DNA of 64,000 nt, taken from the NCBI GenBank assembly GCA_032718475.1, contig JAUCBJ010001555.1:1-64000 (forward strand), given 5' to 3'. Position numbers and translations under genes: made by a program. This DNA is from Nemertoderma westbladi. Lineage: Eukaryota; Xenacoelomorpha; Nemertodermatida; Nemertodermatidae. A model generated the notes under the pieces. That model was not told the DNA's origin and made no database searches. It was given only the letters and a program-made list of their open reading frames with translations. This document shows, piece after piece, positions 29,463-38,802 of the stretch. The number at the start of each line of letters is the position of its first letter. The stretch's first letter is position 1.

Positions 29463-31943
29463 AATTGAGTTATAATTCATATCCGTACCTGTGCTATTTC
29501 CGTATATTGCAAAAATTAAACTGTTACCTATGTTAATGAGTTATCGTTTATTGTTTTGGTTAGAAAAGCCCGCCACTGTAACCTGCTCCTTTCCGTTAAT
29601 TAAGAAATCTAGGAAGAAAACTGGGGGTGTTCTCAGCCTAGGCTGAAAAGACTGGGGAGTCATATTTGGTGGGGAGTTATCTCAGCCTGTTACATCGGAC
29701 GAACTACCAATTAAAATTTTTTTTACAAAGTTTAAGTTGACTCGATATGAAACTGTTTCGAAAATTTCTACAATTTTGCTCCGATTTAAAGAGGGTTGGG
29801 AAAGAAGGTTAAACTCATGCATGCAATATGTAAAATAGACTGTAATGCCTGAACTGACCATAATTACATTGGGAAACTTAAACGAAAACATGTAAAACGC
29901 CACAACGAACATTATTTATGGAGAGTGTTAGAGTTTTTACTGACAGTGTTGGTGGTGGGCTTAAAATTTGAATGTAAATAATGGTAATTGGTAAATAAAA
30001 TGTATCGATTTACAGTTATATGCGGTCTTATATAATGGCTATAAACGTTGTGGAATAACACAACACTGTATCGACAATGGCCACTTATTCGACGAATATA
30101 ACGTTTTTAATATAAAATAATAATATAATACGAATATAACAGATTTGGCAACTCACGAAACTATTCAAATACGAACTAATTTATAGACATATTTTTATAA
30201 TAATTTATTTTACCAGGAATAAAACGACATTAAAAATTGTACTTTCTTTAATGAGTGACACTTATATACTTATATGAACTTACATTAATATTTTCCACAC
30301 TCACTGTTCTGTACACTTGTAATTTTTGAAAAAGACACTTACTCTGCTATAAACAGTACAATAATTCCACACTTATTGTAACATGAGAAAACCTACCAAA
30401 TCCAATGATACATTTATCAGTTTGCGGTGGTGGTCAATTTCAAAAAGGTCAGAGTATCATATTCTGTATCACTACCGGTCTAAATACTACAGTGTCAAGT
30501 TGTTCCAAACAGTATTCCAAACCGTATGAGTCAAAAATCAGCTCCCTACTGCACGAGAATTTAACTCGCAGAAATAAGCTGTTTCCTTACTAAAAATTGT
30601 ATTAGTTCAACTCAGAGCAGAGGACCCCATGTAACCGGAATTTTCAATTTTACATTTAAATTTTTACAAAAGTTTTATAAAGTGACTTTTACGAAATTGT
30701 TGCCTTCGTTTCGTTGCCATTTTTCCCATCAATAGTGATTTATTTTTTATATATTTGAAAGCTTGCATTGTGAGGATTCCAAATATGTATTAATGTCTAA
30801 ATTTCGTTGGTAAACAGATGAGATATGGGCGTTCTAAGATTGCAAGAAGTATCTTTCATTATAATATACCAGTTATTTATGTATATGTGTAGCTATGCAT
30901 ACATAAATATAATAATATATTATAAATAGGATAAATAAATAGGATTTTTATCATAAAAATGATAAAAATAATATCACGTTCTAGAATGTTTGTATTTATA
31001 TTAATTATAATAAATGACTTCCAGCGAATGAATTTATCACAATCTTTGAACGCCAGTATTATATATCAGCTGTTTTTCAACAAAACTCAAAATAAATTTA
31101 TATTTGGAATCCTTACAACTCAAGCTTTCTAATAATGAGGAATGGTCGTGATGCAATGAGGGCGGCGATATCGCAAACTTTAAACGTCTATAAATTCAAA
31201 AAAGAAAATTCTACGTATCTCCATGTTAAATAAAGTATGATAAAGATTGTATAAAAATAAGGTGGGGTGTGGGTTAGGGATGTCCCTTCTTATCTAAAAT
31301 GACAGGTGTAATATATTATTATAATAAGCCTTTGTTGTAAGTAATGGGACTGTGTGGCAGACTTGAAAATGAAAGTTTTTATTATACATTACCGGTTGTA
31401 TTCTCTGTACAGTTACTTTACTGCATTGCAGTACCGGTACGCCTATTGGCACCATTATAGTTTGTTTATTTAAGTAGAACTACCAGTTGGTTAAAACGCC
31501 ATTGATACAAACCAATAACAAACAACCTAACAGATAACTGAATACATAATATTATTAAGCTAATTGCTGGTTTTATTAGTTTATTTTTATGTTACATTAT
31601 TACTGGAACCAAACCGCACCTAAAACTATCCGACTACAGGGACTATGTTGTAATGGTCTATATTCTGATACCCCTATTAGACTAATTTAAATTTCGTTCC
31701 CATGGTACCCGATATTGGCAGGAGGCAGTGAAGGTAATGTTCAGTTAATCCGCATCATATCGGTAAGTAAATTATTAATTAAATAAAATTGAATTAAATA
31801 ATAATAATTAATGTAATTAATTCATTTTAAGTGTTATAATGATTATTACTTACTATGGTACGTGGTACGGTACTGAATTAGACCCTAGGCCCAATTAATT
31901 AATTTAACGTGTTTTAATAAAATAGGTCTATTTAATTAATTAC

Positions 31944-32816
31944 CTGTAATAATATGCCGGTTATCTTTACAGAAATCGACAGCACCGATGCGGCTCCCCG
32001 TTCCTTCAATCCGGTTGATAACCTCCCCAGTTACAGAATTTAGAATATAAATCAACCCGGTGTCCACCCCAACAGCAGCGATTCTGGATCCGTTCGGACT
32101 CAATACGATCCTCATGACCTTAGGAGTTGCTTCCTGTCTCCACAAGGTCTCCCCTGTACCAACACCGAAGCGATGGATCCCTCCTTCCCAATCTACCGAC
32201 ACCACTGACTCCCCATCCGGACCCCAACACAGACTCCAGACCACCCCACTGTGCCCCCGGTATTGATACAACATCTCCCGGGTTCCGGTCTCCCAAACTG
32301 TTACTGTTCCATCATCCGAACAGCTGGCCAACCGGGACCCGTTCGAGTCGAACCGAATACAGAGAACCGACCCAGAATGCCCCACCCAGTTCGTAACCTT
32401 ATATTTCCCCCCAGTTATTGATATAATAGAAATCCTCCCGTCGGACCCACAAGTTGCAATGACGTCCCGGTTGGAGGGATTTATATCTATTCCCAACCTC
32501 CATGTACCCTCCCCCCCACCAACCACTAACTCCTCCCCCGGTACCTCCACTACGACCCTCCAACCGGTCGCTTCCCGCTCCCAGACAGTCACCAACCCCC
32601 CCACCAAGGTTCCCGAGACAACGCGGTTCCCGTCCGTAGAAACCGCGACTCTCCAGTAACCGATATAACCTCCGGATCGCGGTAGATCTTCCTTTTCGTA
32701 GAGAGTTGTTGAGTTTATGATACAGGGGAGGTTGTAAGACACAAAGACAACCTCCTCGGTACCCGGGATCATTTTGAGTTCCTCGATCGGCGCCATTGTT
32801 AGGGGGATTATTGAAT
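31944..32816 (-). CDS. WD40 beta-propeller exon of the Roco gene
   Basis: The minus-strand exon encodes about seven WD40 blades. The clearest is GHSGSVLCIRFDSNGSRLAS followed by CSDDGTVTVWE. The last blade is cut at HIITG by the donor and completed by the exon at 27313. An ATG lies at 32796, but the frame is open further to a strong acceptor (TTTTATCTTTTAG, ending at 32817), so this is probably an internal exon and more coding sequence lies upstream. WD40 propellers bind protein partners; in APAF1 and related STAND proteins they hold the molecule inactive until a ligand is sensed. The exon is visibly more GC-rich than the 3' exon of the same gene, which may reflect a separate origin of the propeller. 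Confidence 0.8.
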
Positions 32817-33630
32817 CTAAAAGATAAAATAAAGTAAATTGCCGCTAAATTGCTAAAGTACTAATAAGTATTACAGCGCTAGTAATTGTTATTAGATAGT
32901 CAGCGTAGCCAGTAATTATTTACTAGCTGTTTTTATTTATTCGGTTTGTATAAACGATCAATATAATATTTAATTTATTTTTAATGTTCCAGTAAAACAA
33001 AGTGTTCTAGAACCTTAATTGATAACGAACTTGTTCTAGGAGATTAAAAAGTAGCGACAACTAGTTAGTTTAAATAAAATGTTCTAGAACAAAATAAATA
33101 TGTTCTAGAACATGAATATTGAACATCCAGTATTTGTGCTACATACCGTAGTTAGTATAAGGTTTGGTATTTAATAAATATACGGAAGAAAACCTTTTCA
33201 AACTAAAATTTATTTAGTTTATTTTGCAGGAATTAGATGGATTAATTGGATGGAATTAGTTTGCAATTAGATAATTAGGAATTCATATAAATTAATTTAG
33301 AAATTCCAAACTTGTTTTCCTCGGTGGGCCAAATTTTGGTGCGGCACCAAATTTTGAAATCCTTTCAATAGTTCAATCGCTTGTGACAACTTATTTCTCG
33401 CGTTTTACAGGTTTATGGTTTATTTTAATACAAACCTTGTTTTTTTTCTCGGGAAAAAAAAGTTTTTATTATTAAATATTTGTTCTAGAACATAATTTTT
33501 TCAATAACAAATAGCTGACATTTTTCTTGAACATTTAAAAAAATATTATCAAAAATTAATTAGTGTTCATTTCGATGGTTTATTTGATTCAATTGCCGAC
33601 TTGTTTTATTTTATTTGAACATAATATTAT
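32817..33630. promoter_or_regulatory. Upstream intron or promoter with a TTCTAGAA palindrome cluster
   Basis: Perfect TTCTAGAA palindromes occur at 33005-33012, 33082-33089, 33103-33110 and 33483-33490, with a near copy at 33034. The form nTTCnnGAAn matches the core of heat-shock elements. The stretch otherwise is AT-rich, lacks coding frames and contains a diverged copy of the 8.1-8.4 kb dispersed repeat (33300-33460). Whether it is promoter or intron depends on the unseen 5' exons. Confidence 0.35.
33626..33630. other. Target site duplication, left copy (ATTAT)
   Basis: ATTAT directly precedes TGTGACGGG of the left LTR and is repeated at 50839-50843 after the right LTR. Confidence 0.9.
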
Positions 33631-34168
33631 TGTGACGGGATCCAGGAGGGATCCCGATTTATCCGATGTGGTATTTAGTCCACGCGTCCCCGCCGTGTAT
33701 AAGAGTGGAATAAAGATAACTGAGTTCTGAAGTTCGGTGTATAATAATAGGTTATAGGATATAGATATATTGTGAATTATACGGTAGGCGGGATACGGTA
33801 ACTAAAGTCCCGTGATCCCCTAACTAAACTAATTGACTGTACCCTACGCTAGCACTGCTGCACTGAGATAACTGAATCACTGATTAATAGGTTATTGGTT
33901 ATATTGCACAGTGGCCTTACTGCTACTCAATCGATGCCATTCCCCCCTCTGATTGGTTAATACCCTTGTTGGCGCCCCGTGGAGTATTCCCGTTCACTCC
34001 ACCTATTTCCTCTGGGTTAGGGGTTTGGCCCCTGACCCTCTATTGTGTGCTTCCTTCCCACTCTTATTGGGATGGCACGAGTTGGTTAATTGCCCAATCT
34101 CGTGGCTCCCAATATTGCTTATCGGCTTACAACTTTATGGGGTGTTGGCGGGATTGAATAAGCTAACA
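33631..34168 (-). repeat. 3' LTR of the BEL/Pao element
   Basis: 538 bases, starting TGTGACGGGATCC and ending AAGCTAACA on the plus strand, so it has TG...CA ends. It is identical to 50301-50838 except for one base. The polypurine tract next to it shows that this is the 3' LTR of a minus-strand element. Confidence 0.95.
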
Positions 34169-34177
34169 CTCCCCCCC
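34169..34177 (-). other. Polypurine tract
   Basis: GGGGGGGAG on the minus strand directly abuts the 3' LTR. It is the expected primer site for plus-strand DNA synthesis and fixes the orientation of the element. Confidence 0.85.
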
Positions 34178-34206
34178 ATGCTATCTTCCCGGTAAGAAGA
34201 TAGCAT
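34178..34206. other. Perfect 11-bp hairpin beside the polypurine tract
   Basis: ATGCTATCTTC (34178-34188) and GAAGATAGCAT (34196-34206) are exact inverted repeats around a 7-base loop. The hairpin touches the polypurine tract and could form in the element RNA. Confidence 0.8.
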
Positions 34207-34878
34207 CAACCAAAAAGTGCGTTACAATCCCGCTGGATCCCGATCTAGTATCGGGTGTGGGGTGGAATTCTTTTCTCTAGGAGCCGGTTTTCCAGGCCGC
34301 CCCCTATGGGTATGATAACGCTACCCTGTGTGCCTGGCGTCTCATGTCGGGCCGATCGCGCTCACCTCTTCACACGACTTTTGTTTCCCCAACACTTTCG
34401 CCCTATCTCACCTTCACTCTCACCCTATCTCTCTCACATTCGGACCTCCCCGTCCCTTACTCAGCCTCTTATCCTCCCCCCCCCACACTCTAGAATCGCG
34501 TCCGCACTCTCTCTGCACTCCACTCTATCACTTCGATCCTCAACCTCACTTTGAGTGTTTTTATCTCTCCTGACGAACCTCCCCCCCCTCTCGTGCCGTC
34601 GCACTCAAGAAGTGTGAAATTGTCAGTTGTCTCGTCCATAGTGCCATAGTCAGTTATTCCCCCCAGTCCCACTAGCTAGTTGAGAAGGGTTGTATGACTA
34701 TAGTACTTACTCCAAACGTATGTATTTTACTGCTAATCACTACGTACGTACATACAAATTGCACTTATATGATTATTTGCATTAATTAAATTTGTACTTA
34801 ATAGTTCGTACGTTACATGCGGCGCCTTCCAGGCGCACCACTTCCCAGTCTCAGTCTTATTCCCTCGTCTCCGGGAAC
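34207..34878. other. 3' untranslated part of the BEL/Pao element
   Basis: No recognisable protein is encoded. The plus strand is pyrimidine-rich at 34340-34560. A short GTACGTA cluster lies near 34740. Confidence 0.5.
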
Positions 34879-36084
34879 TTATCTGTTCCTCCTCACGTCC
34901 TCTTCCCTGGCCCGTTTCTTGGTTATCACCGCTCCTCTGGCATCATCCGCTTTCTGCTTCCGGACCTTCGCTGCCACTTCCTTGCTGATCCCGGTCGTCG
35001 GCTCCTTGGGCGCTGGTGTTATTAAAGCCCGATACCGCTTCGCCGGTGGCCCCTCAGAATGGCCTGGTTGTCTCCCTCGTGTGGCGTCCCATAGGATCAT
35101 TTTCATTGCCTTTGGTACGTGTTCCGCCAAGAAATCCCTAAACTCCCTCCGGTTCTCTGGTGTCCACCTGTCGAGGTACCGTTGCGTATTCATAACTCCG
35201 GCGAACGATGCCGCCGTTGCTACTTCTTGATAGGTAAACGGTAACCTTCGCTTTATGATTTCCATGTGGGTCTCCTGGTTTATGAGGAAGAAACCCCACT
35301 TGAACTCTTGGGCCTTCATGCGCTGGCGCGTCATGGCCCCGACGTCGGCCCACTCCTCGAACCTCGTGAACTTCTCCTCGTCGCTCATCCAGTCGCACTC
35401 GCGTCCGTAGTGCCCCCGAAAGTGGCACTTTGGACATCGGTTATGCAACCGTGGACACGCCCCCATCCTGTGACTTGGTTCTCTACAGTAGAGACAAAAG
35501 GTTCCCCGTTGGAACCGGTATAGGCAGCTGCTTTCCCGATGGGTCTGTCTCCCACAGTAGTCGCAGCCGAGTACCAATGTCTCGCGTCCCACCTCGTCTT
35601 TCGTCCCAAGCGATCTCCGCGGTCTATGGAGTCGCTGGTAGGCGAACTTCTCTACGTTGCTCTCCCTGTTTACGTCTATCTCTCCGCCCCTCTCGGGCAT
35701 CGTCTCCCCGAATACTATCCGTGGTGCCGTTCCCGGTTGCTCGCCCAACCTGATGGTGCTCCCCGCGAAATCCATCGCCGGCTCCTCGTGCACCCAGGTC
35801 CGCTTGCCGGATCTGTTCCAGAAGGCCCTCGCCCCACTGGCCGTCACCACCCTTCCGCCAACCCAGTCCGTGTCCGAGTGGCCTATCCTCTCGATGGGCG
35901 GCATCTCTCCGAATTCGTCATCGTCGTCTTCCTCTTCCGGTAGTGTCTCCAATCCCGGTATCCCGATGGATCCACTATGTCCCTTCCCGCCTTGGCTCTC
36001 GCCCGTAGCTCTCCATCCCTCCAGCTCCCTTAGCTTCCTTGGCGGTTGGTCGCCCTCGGCGCCCGCTGGTATGGGTATCGTGTG
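34879..36084 (-). CDS. 3' accessory ORF of BEL/Pao, second half with three zinc knuckles
   Basis: This minus-strand frame continues the ORF at 38803-40135. Removing the nested element and one TGTG copy makes the frames join without a shift (GLH-TIPIPAGAEGDQ). It contains three perfect C-x2-C-x4-H-x4-C knuckles in a row: CDYCGRQTHRESSC, CLYCREPSHRMGAC and CPKCHFRGHYGREC. A mixed-charge C-terminus with basic patches (RKQK, KKRARE) ends at 34879. Zinc knuckles normally belong to nucleocapsid parts of Gag and bind nucleic acid. Finding them downstream of integrase is unusual. The visible ATG at 36096 lies in the LTR of the nested element and is not the native start. Confidence 0.75.
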   Translation of the reverse strand, partial: HTIPIPAGAEGDQPPRKLRELEGWRATGESQGGKGHSGSIGIPGLETLPEEEDDDDEFGEMPPIERIGHSDTDWVGGRVVTASGARAFWNRSGKRTWVHEEPAMDFAGSTIRLGEQPGTAPRIVFGETMPERGGEIDVNRESNVEKFAYQRLHRPRRSLGTKDEVGRETLVLGCDYCGRQTHRESSCLYRFQRGTFCLYCREPSHRMGACPRLHNRCPKCHFRGHYGRECDWMSDEEKFTRFEEWADVGAMTRQRMKAQEFKWGFFLINQETHMEIIKRRLPFTYQEVATAASFAGVMNTQRYLDRWTPENRREFRDFLAEHVPKAMKMILWDATRGRQPGHSEGPPAKRYRALITPAPKEPTTGISKEVAAKVRKQKADDARGAVITKKRAREEDVRRNR

Positions 36085-36240
36085 TGTAGTGGTCAACGAA
36101 AGAATAATATGATAAAACGAAATATAATATTATTGCTGACTAACAGAATGAGATAACTGAATAAGCTGTACAGTATGAAGCAGTAGGACAGAGATGAAAA
36201 ATGTAAGTTTTGAATATCCCGCCAAAGTCTCTACCCTACA
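36085..36240 (-). repeat. 3' LTR of the nested element
   Basis: 156 bases from TGTAGTGGTCAACG to TCTACCCTACA, identical to 38647-38802 by base-by-base reading. Confidence 0.95.
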
Positions 36241-37901
36241 TAACCCCCCCTCCAGCGTGCAAACGCGATCAGCCCGGAGAGAAGGTGGTCGGTGGGCGTC
36301 GGCGGCGGCCGAACCGGGAGAAATTGGCCGAGTCCGGGATCAGCGGCGGCGTGGACTAGCATGGTGGCGTTGGCCAGGGCCTCCTTGGCCGCAGCGAAGG
36401 CGGAGGAGCAGTCGGATGACCAGGTAAAGACCGACCCGGCGGCGCCGGAGGCGGCTGCATGGAGTGGGGCAAGCACTTCAGCGATTCCGGGGGCGAAACG
36501 GTGGTAGAAATTGACCATCCCGAGGAACCGTTGGAGGCCGGCCTTGTCCGTGGGCGTGGCGAACTCGGTGATGGCGGTTACCTTGGAGGCGAGGGGAGTT
36601 ACGCCGCGGGCGCTCACCGTGTGGCCGAGGTACTCGAGTTCGGGGAGGCCGAAACTACATTTCCTGCGTTGGACGACTAGGCCGTTGGCGACCAGGGCGC
36701 CGAAAACCTGTCACAAGTGCTCGGCGTGCTCCTCCTTCGTCTTGCTAGCCACCAAGATGTCGTCGAGGTAGACGAAGGCGCAGTCCAGGCCGCGGAGGAC
36801 GCCGTCCATCAGTCGCTGGAATGCCTGCGCCGCGTTCTTCAGGCCGAACGGCATCCGCAGGAATTCCCAGAGGCCGAAAGGGGTGATGATGGCCATCTTG
36901 GGGGTGTCCGCCGCCCGCATCGGGACCTGATGGTAGCCCCGGGCGAGGTCGATCTTGGAGAAGATCGTCGTGCCAGCCAAGCAGGCGTTGAAGTCCTGGA
37001 TGTGGGGGAGGGGGTATTGGTCGGCCACGGTGGCCGCGTTGAGGCGCCTGAAATCGCCGCATGGACGCCAACCGCCCCCGGGCTTCGGCGCAATGTGCAG
37101 GGCCGACGACCACGGGGAATTGGAGCGCCGGATGATGCCGAGTTCTTCCATTTTGGCGAACTCGGCCTTGGCGACGGTCAGTTTCTCTGGGTCTAGACGA
37201 CGAGCGCGAGCGTGAAGCGGGGGGCCTTCCATCACTATGTGGTGCTCCACCCCGTGGCGGTTGGCCACCCCGGGTTGGAACCGCGGGATGACGACCTCGG
37301 GGAACTCGTTGATGATGGCGTCAAAGGCGGAGATGGAGGCGACGTGAAGGCCGCTGACGCCGCTGTGGAAGGCGGCGGAGAAGGCTGGGATCACGTGGCC
37401 GTCGTCGAGGGAGATGAGGCGCCGGCTGCGGAGATCGATGGCGATGTTATGGGCGGCGAAGAAATCGGCTCCGAGGATGGCCCTGGGGACGGCGGCGATG
37501 GAGAACTCGAACCCGAAGTCCCGGGGGTGTGTTGTGCCAAAACGCATCCTGTGGGTGCGGTAGCCCCATGTAGAGATGGAGCTGCCGTTGGCCGCGATGA
37601 GGGGGGCGGTGGCCGGTCGCTTGCGGGCGGCGGCGTCGGCCGGGAGAACCGACACCTCCGCCCCACAGTCCACGAGGTAGACTATGCCTTGGTCGTCTCG
37701 CACCATGACAGTCTTCTTGGCTTGCCCCCGGGGAACGCCGACCGCCTGGGCTAGCGGCCGGCGTTGGCGTTTCCCGACCTCGATGCGGGATGAGAACCGT
37801 CGGCCGGGCAGTCGATGGTGATGGGAACGGCCGAAGACGAAGGACACCTGCCGCGTTCGCAGCGGTGGGCTGCCGGACCGAAACGCCGGTGGTACCAGCA
37901 T
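36231..37901 (-). pseudogene. CsRn1-like pol: protease and RT, truncated, with an in-frame stop
   Basis: The frame reads, from the right, an aspartic protease (YLVDCGAEVSVLPA, a DCG active site instead of the usual DTG or DSG). The RT follows, with LGIIRRSNSPWSSALHIAPK, FSKIDLARGYHQVPM, MPFGLKNAAQAFQRLMDGVL and FVYLDDILVAS. After HAEHL a TGA codon (near 36711) replaces the Arg codon expected in HLRQVF. The frame then continues through the RT connection (RGVTPLASKVTAITEF, FLGMVNFYHRF) and ends just inside RNase H, after ADPGL. RNase H catalytic residues and integrase are absent. It overlaps the end of gag by up to 150 bases in another frame, as expected for gag-pol frameshifting. Confidence 0.85.
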
Positions 37902-38587
37902 GTGCCGCTCGGGTTGTCGGCGGTGTTGCGCTGCTGCTGTGGCTGCGTGGTGGAACGACGGCCGATGACCGAGACCCTGGCAGTGGGGACGGTAGAAGAG
38001 GAGCGGGCCTCCAAGATGCGGTCAGCGTCGACGGCGAGTGCGTTGAGGTCCGTTTGGTTCGACCCGGCGAGGACGCCCCGGACCTCGGCTGGCAGCTGGG
38101 CCAGGAAGATGGCCCGCAGGAGCGTTTCCGGGTCGGCATTGAGGCCTCTAATGTGCCGGAGGAGGCCGGTTGGCTTGAAGTCGCCGAGGCCGGCCAGCGA
38201 GAGAAGTTCCGCATCTTTGCTCGCCTGGGTGCGGCCGAAGGCCCTGCAGAGGGCGGTCTTGATGCCGTCGTACAGGTCGTTGGCCGGGGGGTTGATGATG
38301 TCGGACCGGACCTCTGCGGCGACGGCGTTGTCAAGGCACGCGATGATGTGGTTGTACTTGGTGCTGTCCACCGTGATCCCCTTGACATCGAATTGGGCCT
38401 CCACCTGCCGGAACCAAACCTCCGGGTCGGAAGTCCAGAACGGAGGTAGTTTGAGAGCGACCGCAGAGATGGCGGCTGGGGTAGCCAGGGCGGCTTTTGC
38501 GCCGGTGGGGTTGGCGGCCAAGGAGGCGGCCATGGCGGCAGCGGCGGCTTCGGCGAAGGCCTGATGTTCCTCGCGTGTAAGAGGCAT
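37751..38587 (-). CDS. CsRn1-like Gag
   Basis: 278 codons from ATG at 38587. The N-terminal half has an Ala-rich start and then LPPFWTSDPEVWFRQVEAQF, the typical opening of CsRn1-type capsid. RGVLAGSNQTDLNALAVDAD closes the capsid. The nucleocapsid carries CWYHRRFGPAAHRC-x4-C, the atypical CHCC zinc finger known for the CsRn1 family, in place of CCHC knuckles. The ORF is intact. The leader between the 5' LTR and the start is only about 60 bases. Confidence 0.87.
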   Translation of the reverse strand: MPLTREEHQAFAEAAAAAMAASLAANPTGAKAALATPAAISAVALKLPPFWTSDPEVWFRQVEAQFDVKGITVDSTKYNHIIACLDNAVAAEVRSDIINPPANDLYDGIKTALCRAFGRTQASKDAELLSLAGLGDFKPTGLLRHIRGLNADPETLLRAIFLAQLPAEVRGVLAGSNQTDLNALAVDADRILEARSSSTVPTARVSVIGRRSTTQPQQQRNTADNPSGTCWYHRRFGPAAHRCERGRCPSSSAVPITIDCPADGSHPASRSGNANAGR

Positions 38588-38646
38588 GAGGACGAAGTAG
38601 GCGGGGAAAATAATCAGAAAGGGAGTCTGAATCTCCGGGTCACCAA

Positions 38647-38802
38647 TGTAGTGGTCAACGAAAGAATAATATGATAAAACGAAATATAATATTATTGCTG
38701 ACTAACAGAATGAGATAACTGAATAAGCTGTACAGTATGAAGCAGTAGGACAGAGATGAAAAATGTAAGTTTTGAATATCCCGCCAAAGTCTCTACCCTA
38801 CA
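38647..38802 (-). repeat. 5' LTR of the nested element
   Basis: Identical to 36085-36240. The adjacent TTGGTGACCC (complement of 38637-38646) is the putative tRNA-Trp primer binding site. Confidence 0.95.

Larger units (their letters stand above)
27314..31943 (-). other. Intron of the Roco gene, 4.63 kb
   Basis: The donor is at 31943 (ATTACAG followed by GTAATT) and the acceptor is at 27315-27314 (CTTTATACAG). Splicing joins a phase-1 donor (ACA G) to GA, restoring GGA (Gly) and giving IITG-DNGGTITVID, a standard WD40 blade turn. The intron holds a 12-bp, a 35-bp and a 20-bp array. The remaining sequence, 27363-27771 and 29463-31943, is AT-rich with no recognised gene. Confidence 0.7.
36085..38802 (-). 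mobile_element. Nested CsRn1-like Ty3/gypsy element, internally deleted
   Basis: A 2718-bp element has identical 156-bp LTRs (36085-36240, 38647-38802), TG...CA ends and a 4-bp TGTG duplication (36081-36084, 38803-38806). On the minus strand the 5' LTR is followed by TGGTGACCC, matching a tRNA-Trp primer site as in the CsRn1 family. A GGAGGGGGGG polypurine tract precedes the 3' LTR. It encodes gag, protease and most of RT, then breaks off at the start of RNase H, so RNase H and integrase are missing. It interrupts the 3' ORF of the BEL element. It is markedly GC-rich compared with the host DNA. Confidence 0.92.

Noticed and set aside
33953-34195. 80-codon plus-strand frame (also at 50623-50859)
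   Set aside because: It lies inside the LTRs of the BEL element, antisense to its genes, and both copies are just the repeated LTR.
37212-38564. Long GC-rich plus-strand frames opposite the nested gag-pol
   Set aside because: The minus strand encodes recognisable Gag, protease and RT. The plus frames are antisense shadows caused by high GC.
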